From NCBI GenBank assembly GCA_016710525.1, contig JADJVQ010000032.1, forward strand, positions 20,003 to 84,002: a stretch of 64,000 nucleotides of DNA. The letters are read 5' to 3'. The position numbers were made by a program, and so were the translations under genes. The notes under the pieces were generated by a model, which searched no databases, was not told the origin of the DNA, and was given only the letters and a program-made list of their open reading frames with translations. Below, piece by piece: positions 17,352-25,226 of the stretch; position 1 is the first letter of the stretch, and the number at the start of each line of letters is the position of its first letter. The DNA is from Burkholderiaceae bacterium. Lineage in GTDB: Bacteria; Pseudomonadota; Gammaproteobacteria; Burkholderiales; Burkholderiaceae_E.

Positions 17352-18959
17352 ATGGTTCTGACCGAATCCTACGCGCGCGGCACGCTAGAGCCGGCGATTC
17401 GCGACATCACCTTGGGCGCGCTGCTGGACTGGGCCGCGCAGACCACGCCCGACAGGACCGCACTGATCGCCGGCGTGACCGACCCGGCGGCCCGCCGGCA
17501 ATGGACCTACCGTGAACTCCAGGCAGAGTCGCTGCGCGCCGCACGCGCCCTGCGGGCCCGTTTCCAGCCGGGGGAACGGGTGGCGATCTGGGCGCCCAAT
17601 ATTCCCGAGTGGGTGATCATGGAATTCGGTGCGGCGATGGCAGGTCTGGTGCTGGTCACGGTCAACCCGGGCTTCCGGTCGGCCGAGGTCGAGTACGTGC
17701 TCAAGCAGTCGCGTTCGGCCGGCATATTCGTGGTGCCGGGCTTTCGCGGCAACCCGATGGTCGACACGGTCCAGGAACTCGCACCGCGCTGCCCGGAACT
17801 GCGCGAGATCGTTCGATTCGACCAGTGGGAAGCCTTTCTCGCGTCGGGCGACGGATCGACGCTCGAACTGCCGCGCGTCCAGTCCACCGATCCGGTGATG
17901 ATCCAGTACACCTCGGGCACCACGGGCTTTCCCAAGGGTGCCCTGCTGACCCACCGCGGCCTGGTGAACAACGGCGCGCACACCGCCGACCGCATGGGCA
18001 TCGCCGACGGCGACGTGCAGATCACCACGATGCCGCTGTTCCACACCGGCGGCTGCGTGCTGTGCGTGCTGGGTGCGGTGTCCAAACGGGCCACGCAGGT
18101 GCTGCTCGAGGCCTTCGATCCGGGCCTGGTGCTGGAACTGATCGCGACGTATCGCGGCAACGCGATGCTCGGCGTGCCGACCATGCTGATCGCGATGATG
18201 GAACACCCCAGCTACCCCAGCACCGACCTGTCATCGGTGAAGGCGATCTGCTCGGGCGGCTCGACGGTGCCGGCCAGCCTGGTCACCCGGCTGGAGCAGA
18301 CGCTGGGCGCCCAGTTCACCATCGTATTCGGGCAGACCGAGTGCTCGCCGGTCGCCTCGATGACCCACACCACCGACACGCTGGCCGACAAGGCCGGCAC
18401 GATCGGCCCGCCGATGCCGCACGCCGAGGTCAAGATCGTCGATCCGGCGACCGGGAAAACCGCGGCGCTCGGCCAGATCGGCGAGTACTGCACGCGCGGC
18501 TATCACGTGATGCTGGGCTACTTCGAGATGCCCGAAGCGACGGCCGCGGCGATCGATGCCGAGGGCTGGCTGCACTCCGGCGACCTGTGCGCGATGGATG
18601 CGCGCGGCTACTGCACGGTCGAGGGCCGGCTGAAGGACATGATCATCCGCGGCGGCGAGAACGTTTACCCGCGCGAGCTCGAAGAACTGCTGTTCCAGCA
18701 CCCCAAGGTCGGCGAAGTGGCGGTGGTCGGCCTGCCCGACGACAAGTGGGGCGAAGAGGTCGCCGCCTTCATCCGGCCCGCCCCCGGGGCCGTCATCGAC
18801 AAGTCCGAACTGTTCAACTACATGCGCGAGCACCTCGCCCCGCACAAGACACCCCGCCAGTGGTTCGTCGTCGAGGCGTTTCCGCTGACCGGGTCGGGGA
18901 AGATCCAGAAGTACAAGCTGCGCGAGCAGTGGTCCAAAGGCGGGTTCATCGCGTTGTGA
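17352..18959 (+). CDS. AMP-binding acyl-CoA synthetase
   Basis: Adenylate-forming enzyme of 535 residues that activates a carboxylic acid, probably a fatty acid, to its CoA thioester. Motifs are the P-loop YTSGTTGFPKG near residue 186, GQTECSPV near 327, the hinge region HSGDLCAMDARGYCTVEGR near 408, MIIRGGENVYPRELEE, and the catalytic C-terminal lysine in GSGKIQKYKLRE near 516. The ATG at 17352 is preceded by GGAGAG and is preferred to the in-frame TTG at 17340. It resembles medium/long-chain FadD-type enzymes; the exact substrate is not determinable. It follows the kinase gene by 21 bases. Confidence 0.9.
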   Translation: MVLTESYARGTLEPAIRDITLGALLDWAAQTTPDRTALIAGVTDPAARRQWTYRELQAESLRAARALRARFQPGERVAIWAPNIPEWVIMEFGAAMAGLVLVTVNPGFRSAEVEYVLKQSRSAGIFVVPGFRGNPMVDTVQELAPRCPELREIVRFDQWEAFLASGDGSTLELPRVQSTDPVMIQYTSGTTGFPKGALLTHRGLVNNGAHTADRMGIADGDVQITTMPLFHTGGCVLCVLGAVSKRATQVLLEAFDPGLVLELIATYRGNAMLGVPTMLIAMMEHPSYPSTDLSSVKAICSGGSTVPASLVTRLEQTLGAQFTIVFGQTECSPVASMTHTTDTLADKAGTIGPPMPHAEVKIVDPATGKTAALGQIGEYCTRGYHVMLGYFEMPEATAAAIDAEGWLHSGDLCAMDARGYCTVEGRLKDMIIRGGENVYPRELEELLFQHPKVGEVAVVGLPDDKWGEEVAAFIRPAPGAVIDKSELFNYMREHLAPHKTPRQWFVVEAFPLTGSGKIQKYKLREQWSKGGFIAL

Positions 18960-19049
18960 TCGCGCCGGGCGCGCCTCGGCCGGGCCGGCCCGGGCGCCCC
19001 CTTTGGAGTCGCGTGTTCATGGCCGATGCGACCGTTCGACACAGCCGCT

Positions 19050-19077
19050 TTGACAATCACGAGCGGCCTCCGATAGA
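19050..19077 (+). promoter_or_regulatory. tRNA-Met promoter
   Basis: TTGACA (perfect -35) at 19050-19055, followed after 16 bases by GATAGA as a degenerate -10, with transcription expected to start a few bases before the tRNA at 19091. Confidence 0.65.
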
Positions 19078-19090
19078 CTTCGGCCCCTTC

Positions 19091-19167
<77 letters not shown>

Positions 19168-19175
19168 GAAAAATC

Positions 19176-19208
19176 AACGGGTTAACCCTCGCAAGGGGTT
19201 AGCCCGTT
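19176..19208 (+). terminator. intrinsic terminator after tRNA-Met
   Basis: An inverted repeat begins 9 bases after the tRNA CCA. The 5' arm AACGGGTTAACCC (19176-19188) pairs with GGGTTAGCCCGTT through 13 positions with one G-T wobble, around a short loop, and is followed by a short T-containing stretch. Confidence 0.7.
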
Positions 19209-19309
19209 GTCATTTGCGCGCCGTGCCGCGCACGCCAGGCGCCGTTGGCGGGTGCACCGCATCGGGCAAGATGCCGGATCAGTCGCCCCCCCTTTCAGGC
19301 CGCTTCCCC

Positions 19310-20653
19310 ATGAGATATCCGTCGAGCCACGATTTTCTGGCGCATGTCGAGCGGCACAACCCGGGTCAGCCGGAATTCCTGCAGGCGGTGACGGAGGTGA
19401 TGGAAAGTCTCTGGCCCTACATCCGCCAGCATCCCAAGTACGCCGAGCATGGCCTGCTCGATCGCCTGGTCGAGCCCGAGCGGGTGATCCTCTTTCGGGT
19501 GTCATGGGTCAATGACCGCGGCGACGTGCAAGTCAATCGGGGCTACCGGATCCAGCACAGCCTGGCCCTCGGCCCGTACAAGGGAGGGCTGCGTTTTCAT
19601 TCGTCGGTGAACCTGTCCATCCTGAAGTTCCTGGCCTTCGAACAGACGCTCAAGAACGCGCTGACCACGCTGCCCCTGGGCGGGGGAAAAGGCGGCTCCA
19701 ACTTCGACCCGAAGGGCAAGAGCCCCGGCGAGGTGATGCGCTTTTGCCAGGCATTCGTCACCGAACTCTTCCATCACGTGGGCGCCGACACCGACGTGCC
19801 GGCAGGCGACATCGGCGTCGGTGGCCGGGAAATCGGCTACATGGTCGGCATGATGAAAAAGCTGACCAACCGCGCCGACAGCGTGTTCACCGGCAAGGGC
19901 CTGTCGTTCGGCGGCTCGCTGATGCGGCCCGAGGCCACCGGATACGGCACGGTCTACTTCGCCGAAGAAATGCTCAAGCAGCAGCGCCTGAGCTTCGACG
20001 GGCTGAGGGTCGGTGTGTCCGGATCGGGCAATGTGGCCCAGTACGCCGTCGAAAAAGCGATGGCGATGGGCGCCAGGGTCGTCACCGTGTCGGACTCGGG
20101 CGGCACCCTCGTCGACGAAGACGGTTTCACACCCGACAAGCTGGCGCAGCTGATGGAGATCAAGAACCATCTGTACGGCCGGGTCGCCGACTATGCCCGG
20201 CGGGTCGGCGCCAGCTTTCATCCCGGCATTCGCCCCTGGCAGGTCCCGATGGATGTCGCCCTGCCCTGCGCCACCCAGAACGAACTGGATGCGCACGATG
20301 CCCGGACCCTGGTGGCCAACGGGGTGAAGTGCGTGGTCGAGGGCGCCAACATGCCCTCGACGCCGGAGGCCGTGAAGGTCTTCGAGGCGAATCGCGTGCT
20401 TTACGCACCCGGCAAGGCCAGCAATGCCGGCGGCGTGGCCACGTCGGGCCTGGAAATGAGCCAGAACGCGATGCGCCTGTCGTGGGGACGCGATGAAGTC
20501 GACGCCCGCCTGCACAGCATCATGCGCAGCATCCACGCGGCCTGCCTGCACCATGGCCGGCGCGCCGACGGCAGCGTCAGCTATGTCGATGGCGCCAATG
20601 TCGCCGGCTTCGTGCGGGTCGCCGATGCCATGACGGCCCAAGGGGTGATCTGA
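19310..20653 (+). CDS. gdhA: NADP-type glutamate dehydrogenase
   Basis: Reductive amination of 2-oxoglutarate to glutamate. The protein from the ATG at 19310 (MRYPSSHDFLAHVERHNPGQ) is 447 residues, the length of the E. coli hexameric GdhA, and matches it along its whole length. Visible motifs are GPYKGGLRFH with a substrate-binding lysine, PLGGGKGGSNFDPKGKS containing the catalytic lysine region (~residue 125), ADTDVPAGDIGVGGREIGYM, and the Rossmann GSGNVAQYA near 238. An upstream in-frame ATG at 19271 would add a non-homologous leader and is rejected. Directly downstream of the tRNA-Met terminator. Confidence 0.96.
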   Translation: MRYPSSHDFLAHVERHNPGQPEFLQAVTEVMESLWPYIRQHPKYAEHGLLDRLVEPERVILFRVSWVNDRGDVQVNRGYRIQHSLALGPYKGGLRFHSSVNLSILKFLAFEQTLKNALTTLPLGGGKGGSNFDPKGKSPGEVMRFCQAFVTELFHHVGADTDVPAGDIGVGGREIGYMVGMMKKLTNRADSVFTGKGLSFGGSLMRPEATGYGTVYFAEEMLKQQRLSFDGLRVGVSGSGNVAQYAVEKAMAMGARVVTVSDSGGTLVDEDGFTPDKLAQLMEIKNHLYGRVADYARRVGASFHPGIRPWQVPMDVALPCATQNELDAHDARTLVANGVKCVVEGANMPSTPEAVKVFEANRVLYAPGKASNAGGVATSGLEMSQNAMRLSWGRDEVDARLHSIMRSIHAACLHHGRRADGSVSYVDGANVAGFVRVADAMTAQGVI

Positions 20654-20875
20654 GCGGCGGATGCAAATCCCTGCGGCGGGCGCCCGCGGCCCGCCCCCCC
20701 CCCGCGCGCCGGCGGGCGACCCCCCCCCCGCCTCCCGGCGCCGGTGCCCCCTCCCCCCCCGGCCCGCTTCCCCGCGGGCAGCCCGATGCCACCCAATCGG
20801 CGCCCTGCGGCGCCCCCCGGCCCACGGATGTCCCCGGCAGGACGCCCGACCCGGCGCACCCCCCCGGCGGCAGCC
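20654..20875. other. anomalous C-rich stretch without a recognisable gene
   Basis: Between gdhA and the receiver-domain remnant the plus strand becomes extremely C-rich, with several runs of 7-10 C within about 120 bases (roughly 20690-20860). Base use is unlike anything else in the window. No gene or RNA is recognised. It may be low-quality consensus over the missing upstream part of the gene whose end is seen at 20880-21043, or a genuine degenerate tract. Confidence 0.55.
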
Positions 20876-21043
20876 ACGCAGCTGACCGCGCCTACGACCA
20901 GGGCCTGCGAGGCGGCCGGCATGGACGACTTCCTCGCCAAGCCGATGGACCCTGAGTCGATGTTCGCGACCATCCTGAAACGGCTGCCGACCAGGCATGC
21001 CGGCGGACCGGCCCAGCCCTCCCCAATCAAGTTCAGCGACTGA
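20876..21043 (+). pseudogene. C-terminal remnant of a response-regulator receiver domain
   Basis: The translated segment ACEAAGMDDFLAKPMDPESM followed by FATILKRLP is the typical end of a CheY-like receiver domain of a hybrid histidine kinase (the AAGMDDFLAKP motif contains the conserved lysine). The preceding residues (ATQLTAP) resemble the usual IVALTANAM strand. No phosphoacceptor Asp, kinase domain or credible start is found upstream, where the sequence becomes C-rich. Either a decayed gene end or a gene whose 5' part is corrupted in this assembly. Confidence 0.6.
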
Positions 21044-21127
21044 AATGCGAACCATGCAAATCTTGACGCTCCCTCGATTCACCCCTAGCATCGCCGTTTA
21101 TCAATTTCAAGAGCAGAAATTCTTATC

Positions 21128-21919
21128 ATGCCCAGGGGTGTCCGAGCGAGTGGTCCGGAGGGTGGCAATGCGCCGTCGTCGGTGCAAAAGGCCTGCCTCA
21201 TTCTTCGTGCGATGTCCGACGCGCGCAATGTCCGCCTGACCGACATCGCGCAGGCCGCCGGCCAGGACAAGGCGACCACCCTGAGGCTGCTCGAGGTGCT
21301 GGCGCGACACGGTTTCGTCAATCGTGATCCCGACAGCAAACGCTACAGCCTGGGCCCCGAAATCTTCACGCTGGGCGCAGCGGCCATGGCGCGCAGCGAC
21401 CCGCGCGCGCGGGTCCGCCCGAGCCTGATCCAGCTGGTCCGCACCTTCGAGGACACCGCCATCCTGTCGGTGCCGCGCGGCGCGGAATCGGTGTGCGTGG
21501 ACGTGCAGGTGGGCAGCTTCGCGATCCGGGCCAACTACCTCGAGGTGGGCAGCCGGCGCCCGCTGGGAGTCGGGGCCGGCAGCCTCGCCCTCCTGGCCTG
21601 GCTGCCGGATGACGAAGTCGAAGCCCTGATGCCCTTCATCGCCGATCGCCTGAGCAACTATCCGCTGCTCAGCCCCTCGCTGATCCGGCGCCAGATCGAC
21701 GAATCGCGCAAGCGCGGCCATGCGCTGCTGCTCGACGTCGTGGTGCCGCGCATGGGCGGCATCGCGGTGCCGATCCTGGCCGAGGACGGCCGGCCCTGCG
21801 CGGCCATCAGCATCGCCGCGCTGAGCGAGCGGATCAGCACCCGCGAGGCGGCGCTGGCCGAGGCGCTGCACCGCGAAGCGGCCGCCTGCCGCGCGTACTG
21901 GCGCCAGGGAGGACTGTGA
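21128..21919 (+). CDS. IclR-family transcriptional regulator
   Basis: Helix-turn-helix regulator of 263 residues. The N-terminal winged helix covers about 17-75 (SSVQKACLILRAMSDARN, LTDIAQAAGQDKATTLRLLE). The C-terminal IclR effector domain covers ~90-250, with YFxxL-like ligand-pocket segments such as LEVGSRRPLGVGAGSLALLA. Its stop codon overlaps the start of the thiolase gene, so it is likely the local regulator of that operon; the inducer is unknown. It is AT-poor like its neighbours, with no sign of foreign origin. Confidence 0.9.
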   Translation: MPRGVRASGPEGGNAPSSVQKACLILRAMSDARNVRLTDIAQAAGQDKATTLRLLEVLARHGFVNRDPDSKRYSLGPEIFTLGAAAMARSDPRARVRPSLIQLVRTFEDTAILSVPRGAESVCVDVQVGSFAIRANYLEVGSRRPLGVGAGSLALLAWLPDDEVEALMPFIADRLSNYPLLSPSLIRRQIDESRKRGHALLLDVVVPRMGGIAVPILAEDGRPCAAISIAALSERISTREAALAEALHREAAACRAYWRQGGL

Positions 21920-23064
21920 TGCAGGTCTACATTGCAGGCGCCGGCAACACACGATTCGGCCGCCTGGACGGCATGGGCGCGGTCGACCTGATGGCGCAGG
22001 CGGGCCAGCAGGCGATGGACGAGGCCGGCGTGCGCCGCCAGGACATCGATGGCGTGCTGTGCGGGTACGCGACCACCCTGCCCCACCTGATGCTGGCCAG
22101 CCTCGTCAGCGAGCGCATGGGACTGCGCCCGCTGTACGCCCACGGCATGCAGATGGGCGGGGCGACCGGCGCCGGCATGGTGATGCTGGCGCGCGAGCTG
22201 GTGCGGGCCGGGCGGTGCCAGCGGGTGCTGGTGCTGGCCGGAGAAAATCGCGCCAGCGGCCAGTCGCGCGACGGCGCCATCCAAACCCTGGCACAAGTCG
22301 GCGATGCCGACTTCGAGGTGCCCAACGGAGCCTCGGTCCCGGCCTACTACGCGCTGCTGGCCTCGCGCTACCTGCACGAACACGGCCTGACCGAAGCCGA
22401 CCTCGCCGAATTCGCGGTACTGATGCGCCATCACGCAGCCAGCCACCCCGATGCGCAGCTGACCGCCCCGATCACCGTGGCCGACGTGCTGGCCTCCAAG
22501 CCGATCGCCTCGCCCCTGAAGCTGCTCGACTGCTGCCCGATCTCCGACGGCGCGGTGGCGCTGGTCGTTTCTTCGCAGCCGTCGCGGCACGATGGCCACC
22601 CCGTCGCCCTGACCGGGGCGGGTCAGGCGCACCACCACCAGCACGTCTCGGCGATCGCCGACACGCTCGACATGGGCGCCAGTGCGTCGGCCAGACGAGC
22701 CTTCGACGAGGCCGGCACCGGACTGGCCGATATCGACTACCTGGCCATCTACGACTCGTTCACCATCACGCTGGCGGTGCTGCTCGAAGAACTCGGCGTG
22801 TGCCCGCGCGGCGGCAGCGCGCAGCGCCTGCGCGACGGTGCCTTCGGGGTCGATGGCGCCACCCCGCTGAACACCCACGGCGGCCTGCTGTCGTTCGGCC
22901 ACTCCGGAGTGGGCGGCGGCATGGCGCACATCGCCGAAGCCTATCGGCAGCTGGCCCGGCGCGCCGGCGCGCGCCAGATCGCGCCGCGCCGGCGAGCCCT
23001 GCTGCACGCCGACGGCGGTGTGCTGTCGGCCCACGTCAGCCTGATCCTGGAGCAACGCGCATGA
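21919..23064 (+). CDS. thiolase-fold protein, lipid-transfer/SCP-x type, lacking the N-terminal catalytic Cys
   Basis: Thiolase-superfamily protein of 381 residues (MQVYIAGAGNTRFGRLDGMG). SCP-x/Ltp signatures are SKPIASPLKLLDCCPISDGA and the C-terminal THGGLLSFGHSGVGGG with its active-site His. Where classical thiolases carry the acyl-accepting Cys (CxSG), this one reads QMGGATGAG, so it probably is not a canonical thiolase. Relatives of this type (for example Ltp2) pair with a DUF35 protein and act as retro-aldolases on acyl-CoAs; BbsAB is another thiolase-fold/DUF35 pair. The next gene is such a DUF35 protein, with overlapping stop and start. Substrate unknown. Confidence 0.85.
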   Translation: MQVYIAGAGNTRFGRLDGMGAVDLMAQAGQQAMDEAGVRRQDIDGVLCGYATTLPHLMLASLVSERMGLRPLYAHGMQMGGATGAGMVMLARELVRAGRCQRVLVLAGENRASGQSRDGAIQTLAQVGDADFEVPNGASVPAYYALLASRYLHEHGLTEADLAEFAVLMRHHAASHPDAQLTAPITVADVLASKPIASPLKLLDCCPISDGAVALVVSSQPSRHDGHPVALTGAGQAHHHQHVSAIADTLDMGASASARRAFDEAGTGLADIDYLAIYDSFTITLAVLLEELGVCPRGGSAQRLRDGAFGVDGATPLNTHGGLLSFGHSGVGGGMAHIAEAYRQLARRAGARQIAPRRRALLHADGGVLSAHVSLILEQRA

Positions 23065-23438
23065 GCACCAGCCTGCTGTCCAAGCCGTTCACGGACGGCC
23101 TCGCGCAGGGCGTGCTGCGCTATCAGCGCTGCGAGCGCTGCGGCGCCGCCCAGCGTCTGGCCCGCTACGCCTGCACGGCCTGCGGCGAACCGGCACTGGG
23201 CTGGCACGAGGCCGCCGGCACCGGCCGGGTGTTCTCGCTGACCGAAGTCAGGCGAGCGCCCACCGATGCCTTCAAGGCGATGGTCCCCTACACCCTGGTG
23301 CTGGTCGATCTCGACGAAGGCGCCCGCCTGATGGGCCATGGACGCGCTGGCATGGCGATCGGCGATCGGGTCCGCGCCAGCGTGTTCACGCTGGACGGTC
23401 AGCCGCTGATCCGTTTCGAGCCCGTCCAGGGCGGGTGA
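23061..23438 (+). CDS. DUF35 OB-fold / zinc-ribbon protein
   Basis: Small acyl-CoA-associated OB-fold protein of 125 residues (MSTSLLSKPFTDGLAQGVLR). It has an N-terminal rubredoxin-like zinc ribbon with two CxxC knuckles (CERCG and CTACG) and a C-terminal OB fold (AGTGRVFSLTEVRRAPTDAF, VPYTLVLVDLDEGARLMGH). DUF35 proteins form complexes with thiolase-fold enzymes; the 4-base overlap (ATGA) with the upstream thiolase-fold gene supports that here. Confidence 0.88.
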   Translation: MSTSLLSKPFTDGLAQGVLRYQRCERCGAAQRLARYACTACGEPALGWHEAAGTGRVFSLTEVRRAPTDAFKAMVPYTLVLVDLDEGARLMGHGRAGMAIGDRVRASVFTLDGQPLIRFEPVQGG

Positions 23439-23527
23439 AACCTGGGCGGTGCCCGCGCGGCGCGCCCGGCGCCGGCGCAGTCCCCGCCCGAAACGATGTT
23501 TCGAGGTGGTCGCGGGCAATCGCCCGA

Positions 23528-23533
23528 TATACT
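23528..23533 (+). promoter_or_regulatory. -10 hexamer 7 bases before a start codon
   Basis: TATACT at 23528-23533, only 7 bases upstream of the ATG at 23541, so the transcript would begin at or next to the start codon (leaderless). No clear -35 is seen. Confidence 0.45.
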
Positions 23534-23540
23534 CCGGCCG

Positions 23541-23897
23541 ATGAAAAACCGCCTTCGACTGCGTTGCCTGGCCGCTCTGGCGGGCGCTTCGGCATTGCTC
23601 GCCCTCGGCGTGCCCCTGCCCGCCACGGCCCAGCTGCGCCGGTTTCCGCCCAAGACACAGGTTGGCAAGTTTGCGCTGCTGTCTTTTCCGCAGGCCATGC
23701 TGGACGGCAGGCAGGTTCAGCTGGCACCGGGGGTTCGCATCCTCTCGGTCGACAACACGCTGGTCGTGCCCTCGACGCTGTCGGGCGAACGGACCGTGCG
23801 CTATCGGCTCGACCCGCTCGGGCAGATGATCGAAATCTGGCTGCTGACGCCGGCCGAGGCCGACGCGGCATCGCGCGAGCCGGGATCCGGCACATGA
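23541..23897 (+). CDS. small secreted protein of unknown function upstream of miaB
   Basis: Protein of 118 residues with a clear Sec signal peptide (MKNRLRLRCLAALAGASALL, cleavage probably after ATA or TAQ near residue 31). The mature part is short and basic, then beta-rich: VGKFALLSFPQAMLDGRQVQ, RILSVDNTLVVPSTLSGE, RYRLDPLGQMIEIWLLTPAE. I do not recognise a named family. Its stop codon overlaps the miaB start, so it is coupled to the tRNA-modification gene. An upstream frame to 23496 adds residues that do not look like a signal peptide. Confidence 0.7.
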   Translation: MKNRLRLRCLAALAGASALLALGVPLPATAQLRRFPPKTQVGKFALLSFPQAMLDGRQVQLAPGVRILSVDNTLVVPSTLSGERTVRYRLDPLGQMIEIWLLTPAEADAASREPGSGT

Positions 23898-25225
23898 CCC
23901 GCAAGCTGTACATCAAGACCTTCGGCTGTCAGATGAACGAGTACGACTCGGCCAAGATGGCCGACGTGCTCGGACAGGGCGAGCCCCTCGAACCCACCGA
24001 TGACCCGGCGCAGGCGGACATCATCCTGTTCAACACCTGCTCGGTGCGCGAAAAAGCCGAAGAAAAGACCTTCTCCGACCTGGGCCGCATGCGGGCTCTG
24101 AAGCTCGAACGCCCTGGCCTGATCGTCGGGGTGGGCGGCTGCGTCGCCAGCCAGGAAGGGGCCAACATCGTGGCCCGCGCGCCTTACGTCGACGTGGTGT
24201 TCGGCCCCCAGACGCTGCATCGGCTGCCGGCGCTGATCGAGGCGCGCCGGCGCACCGGCCGCGCGCAGGTCGACATCTCGTTTCCCGAGATCGAAAAATT
24301 CGACCATCTGCCGCCGGCCCGGGTCGAGGGCGCCAGCGCCTTCGTGTCGATCATGGAAGGGTGCAGCAAGTACTGCAGCTTCTGTGTCGTTCCGTTCACC
24401 CGGGGCGAAGAGGTCTCGCGGCCGTTCGACGACGTGCTGGTCGAGGTGGCCGGGCTGGCCGAACAGGGCGTGCGCGAAGTCACGCTGCTGGGCCAGAACG
24501 TCAACGCCTATCGGGGCCCCATGGGCGATGGCGAGATCGTCGATTTCGCGCTGCTGCTGGAGTACGTGGCCGAAATCCCCGGCATCGAACGCATTCGCTA
24601 CACCACGTCGCACCCGAAGGAGTTCAGCGCGCGGCTCATCGAGGCCTACCGCCGGATCCCCAAGCTGGTCGACCACGTCCATCTGCCGGTCCAGTCGGGC
24701 TCCGATCGCATCCTGGCGGCGATGAAGCGCGGCTACACCGCGCTCGAGTACAAGTCGATCATCCGGCGCCTGCGTGCCGCCCGCCCCGGCATCAGCATCA
24801 GCTCCGATTTCATCGTCGGGTTCCCGGGCGAAACCGACGACGACTTCGAGCGCACGATGACCCTGATCGACGAGGTCGGCTTCGACGCCTCGTTCTCGTT
24901 CATCTACAGCCCGCGCCCCGGCACGCCGGCATCGGACCTCCCCGACGACACACCGGCGGCGGTCAAGCTCGAGCGGCTCAAGCGCCTGCAGGCCCGGATC
25001 GAGGCCCATGCCCGCACGATCAGCGAATCGATGGTGGGCGAGCGCCAGCTGGTCCTGGTCGAAGGCCATGCCCGCAAGGATGCGCAGGAGCTGTCCGGGC
25101 GCACGGGCAACAACCGCGTGGTCAACTTCCCCGGCGAGGCGCGCCTGATCGGCCAGCTCATCGAGGTGGAAATCGTCTCGGCCTTTCCTCATTCGCTGCG
25201 GGGCAATGCGGCACTGACGGTGTGA
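23894..25225 (+). CDS. miaB: tRNA-2-methylthio-N6-dimethylallyladenosine synthase
   Basis: Radical-SAM methylthiotransferase that converts i6A37 to ms2i6A37 in tRNAs reading UNN codons. The 443-residue protein starts at 23894. The N-terminal MTTase domain has three cluster cysteines: C12 (KTFGCQMNEYD), C49 (NTCSVREKAEE) and C83 (VGGC). The radical-SAM motif CSKYCSFCVVPFTRGEEVSR has cysteines near 157, 161 and 164. A C-terminal TRAM domain includes the NRVVNFPG strand. No breaks. It leads directly into the Slam-like gene. Confidence 0.97.
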   Translation: MTRKLYIKTFGCQMNEYDSAKMADVLGQGEPLEPTDDPAQADIILFNTCSVREKAEEKTFSDLGRMRALKLERPGLIVGVGGCVASQEGANIVARAPYVDVVFGPQTLHRLPALIEARRRTGRAQVDISFPEIEKFDHLPPARVEGASAFVSIMEGCSKYCSFCVVPFTRGEEVSRPFDDVLVEVAGLAEQGVREVTLLGQNVNAYRGPMGDGEIVDFALLLEYVAEIPGIERIRYTTSHPKEFSARLIEAYRRIPKLVDHVHLPVQSGSDRILAAMKRGYTALEYKSIIRRLRAARPGISISSDFIVGFPGETDDDFERTMTLIDEVGFDASFSFIYSPRPGTPASDLPDDTPAAVKLERLKRLQARIEAHARTISESMVGERQLVLVEGHARKDAQELSGRTGNNRVVNFPGEARLIGQLIEVEIVSAFPHSLRGNAALTV

Positions 25226-25226
25226 T

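Noticed and set aside
18960..19049. Terminator for the acyl-CoA synthetase
   Set aside because: The sequence has GGGCGC/GCGCCC complementarity, but in such GC-rich DNA this is expected by chance and no T tract follows.
20661..21030. Gly/Arg-rich minus-strand and Pro-rich plus-strand frames in the C-rich tract
   Set aside because: Low-complexity translation of C runs; only the receiver-domain tail at 20876-21043 has recognisable homology.
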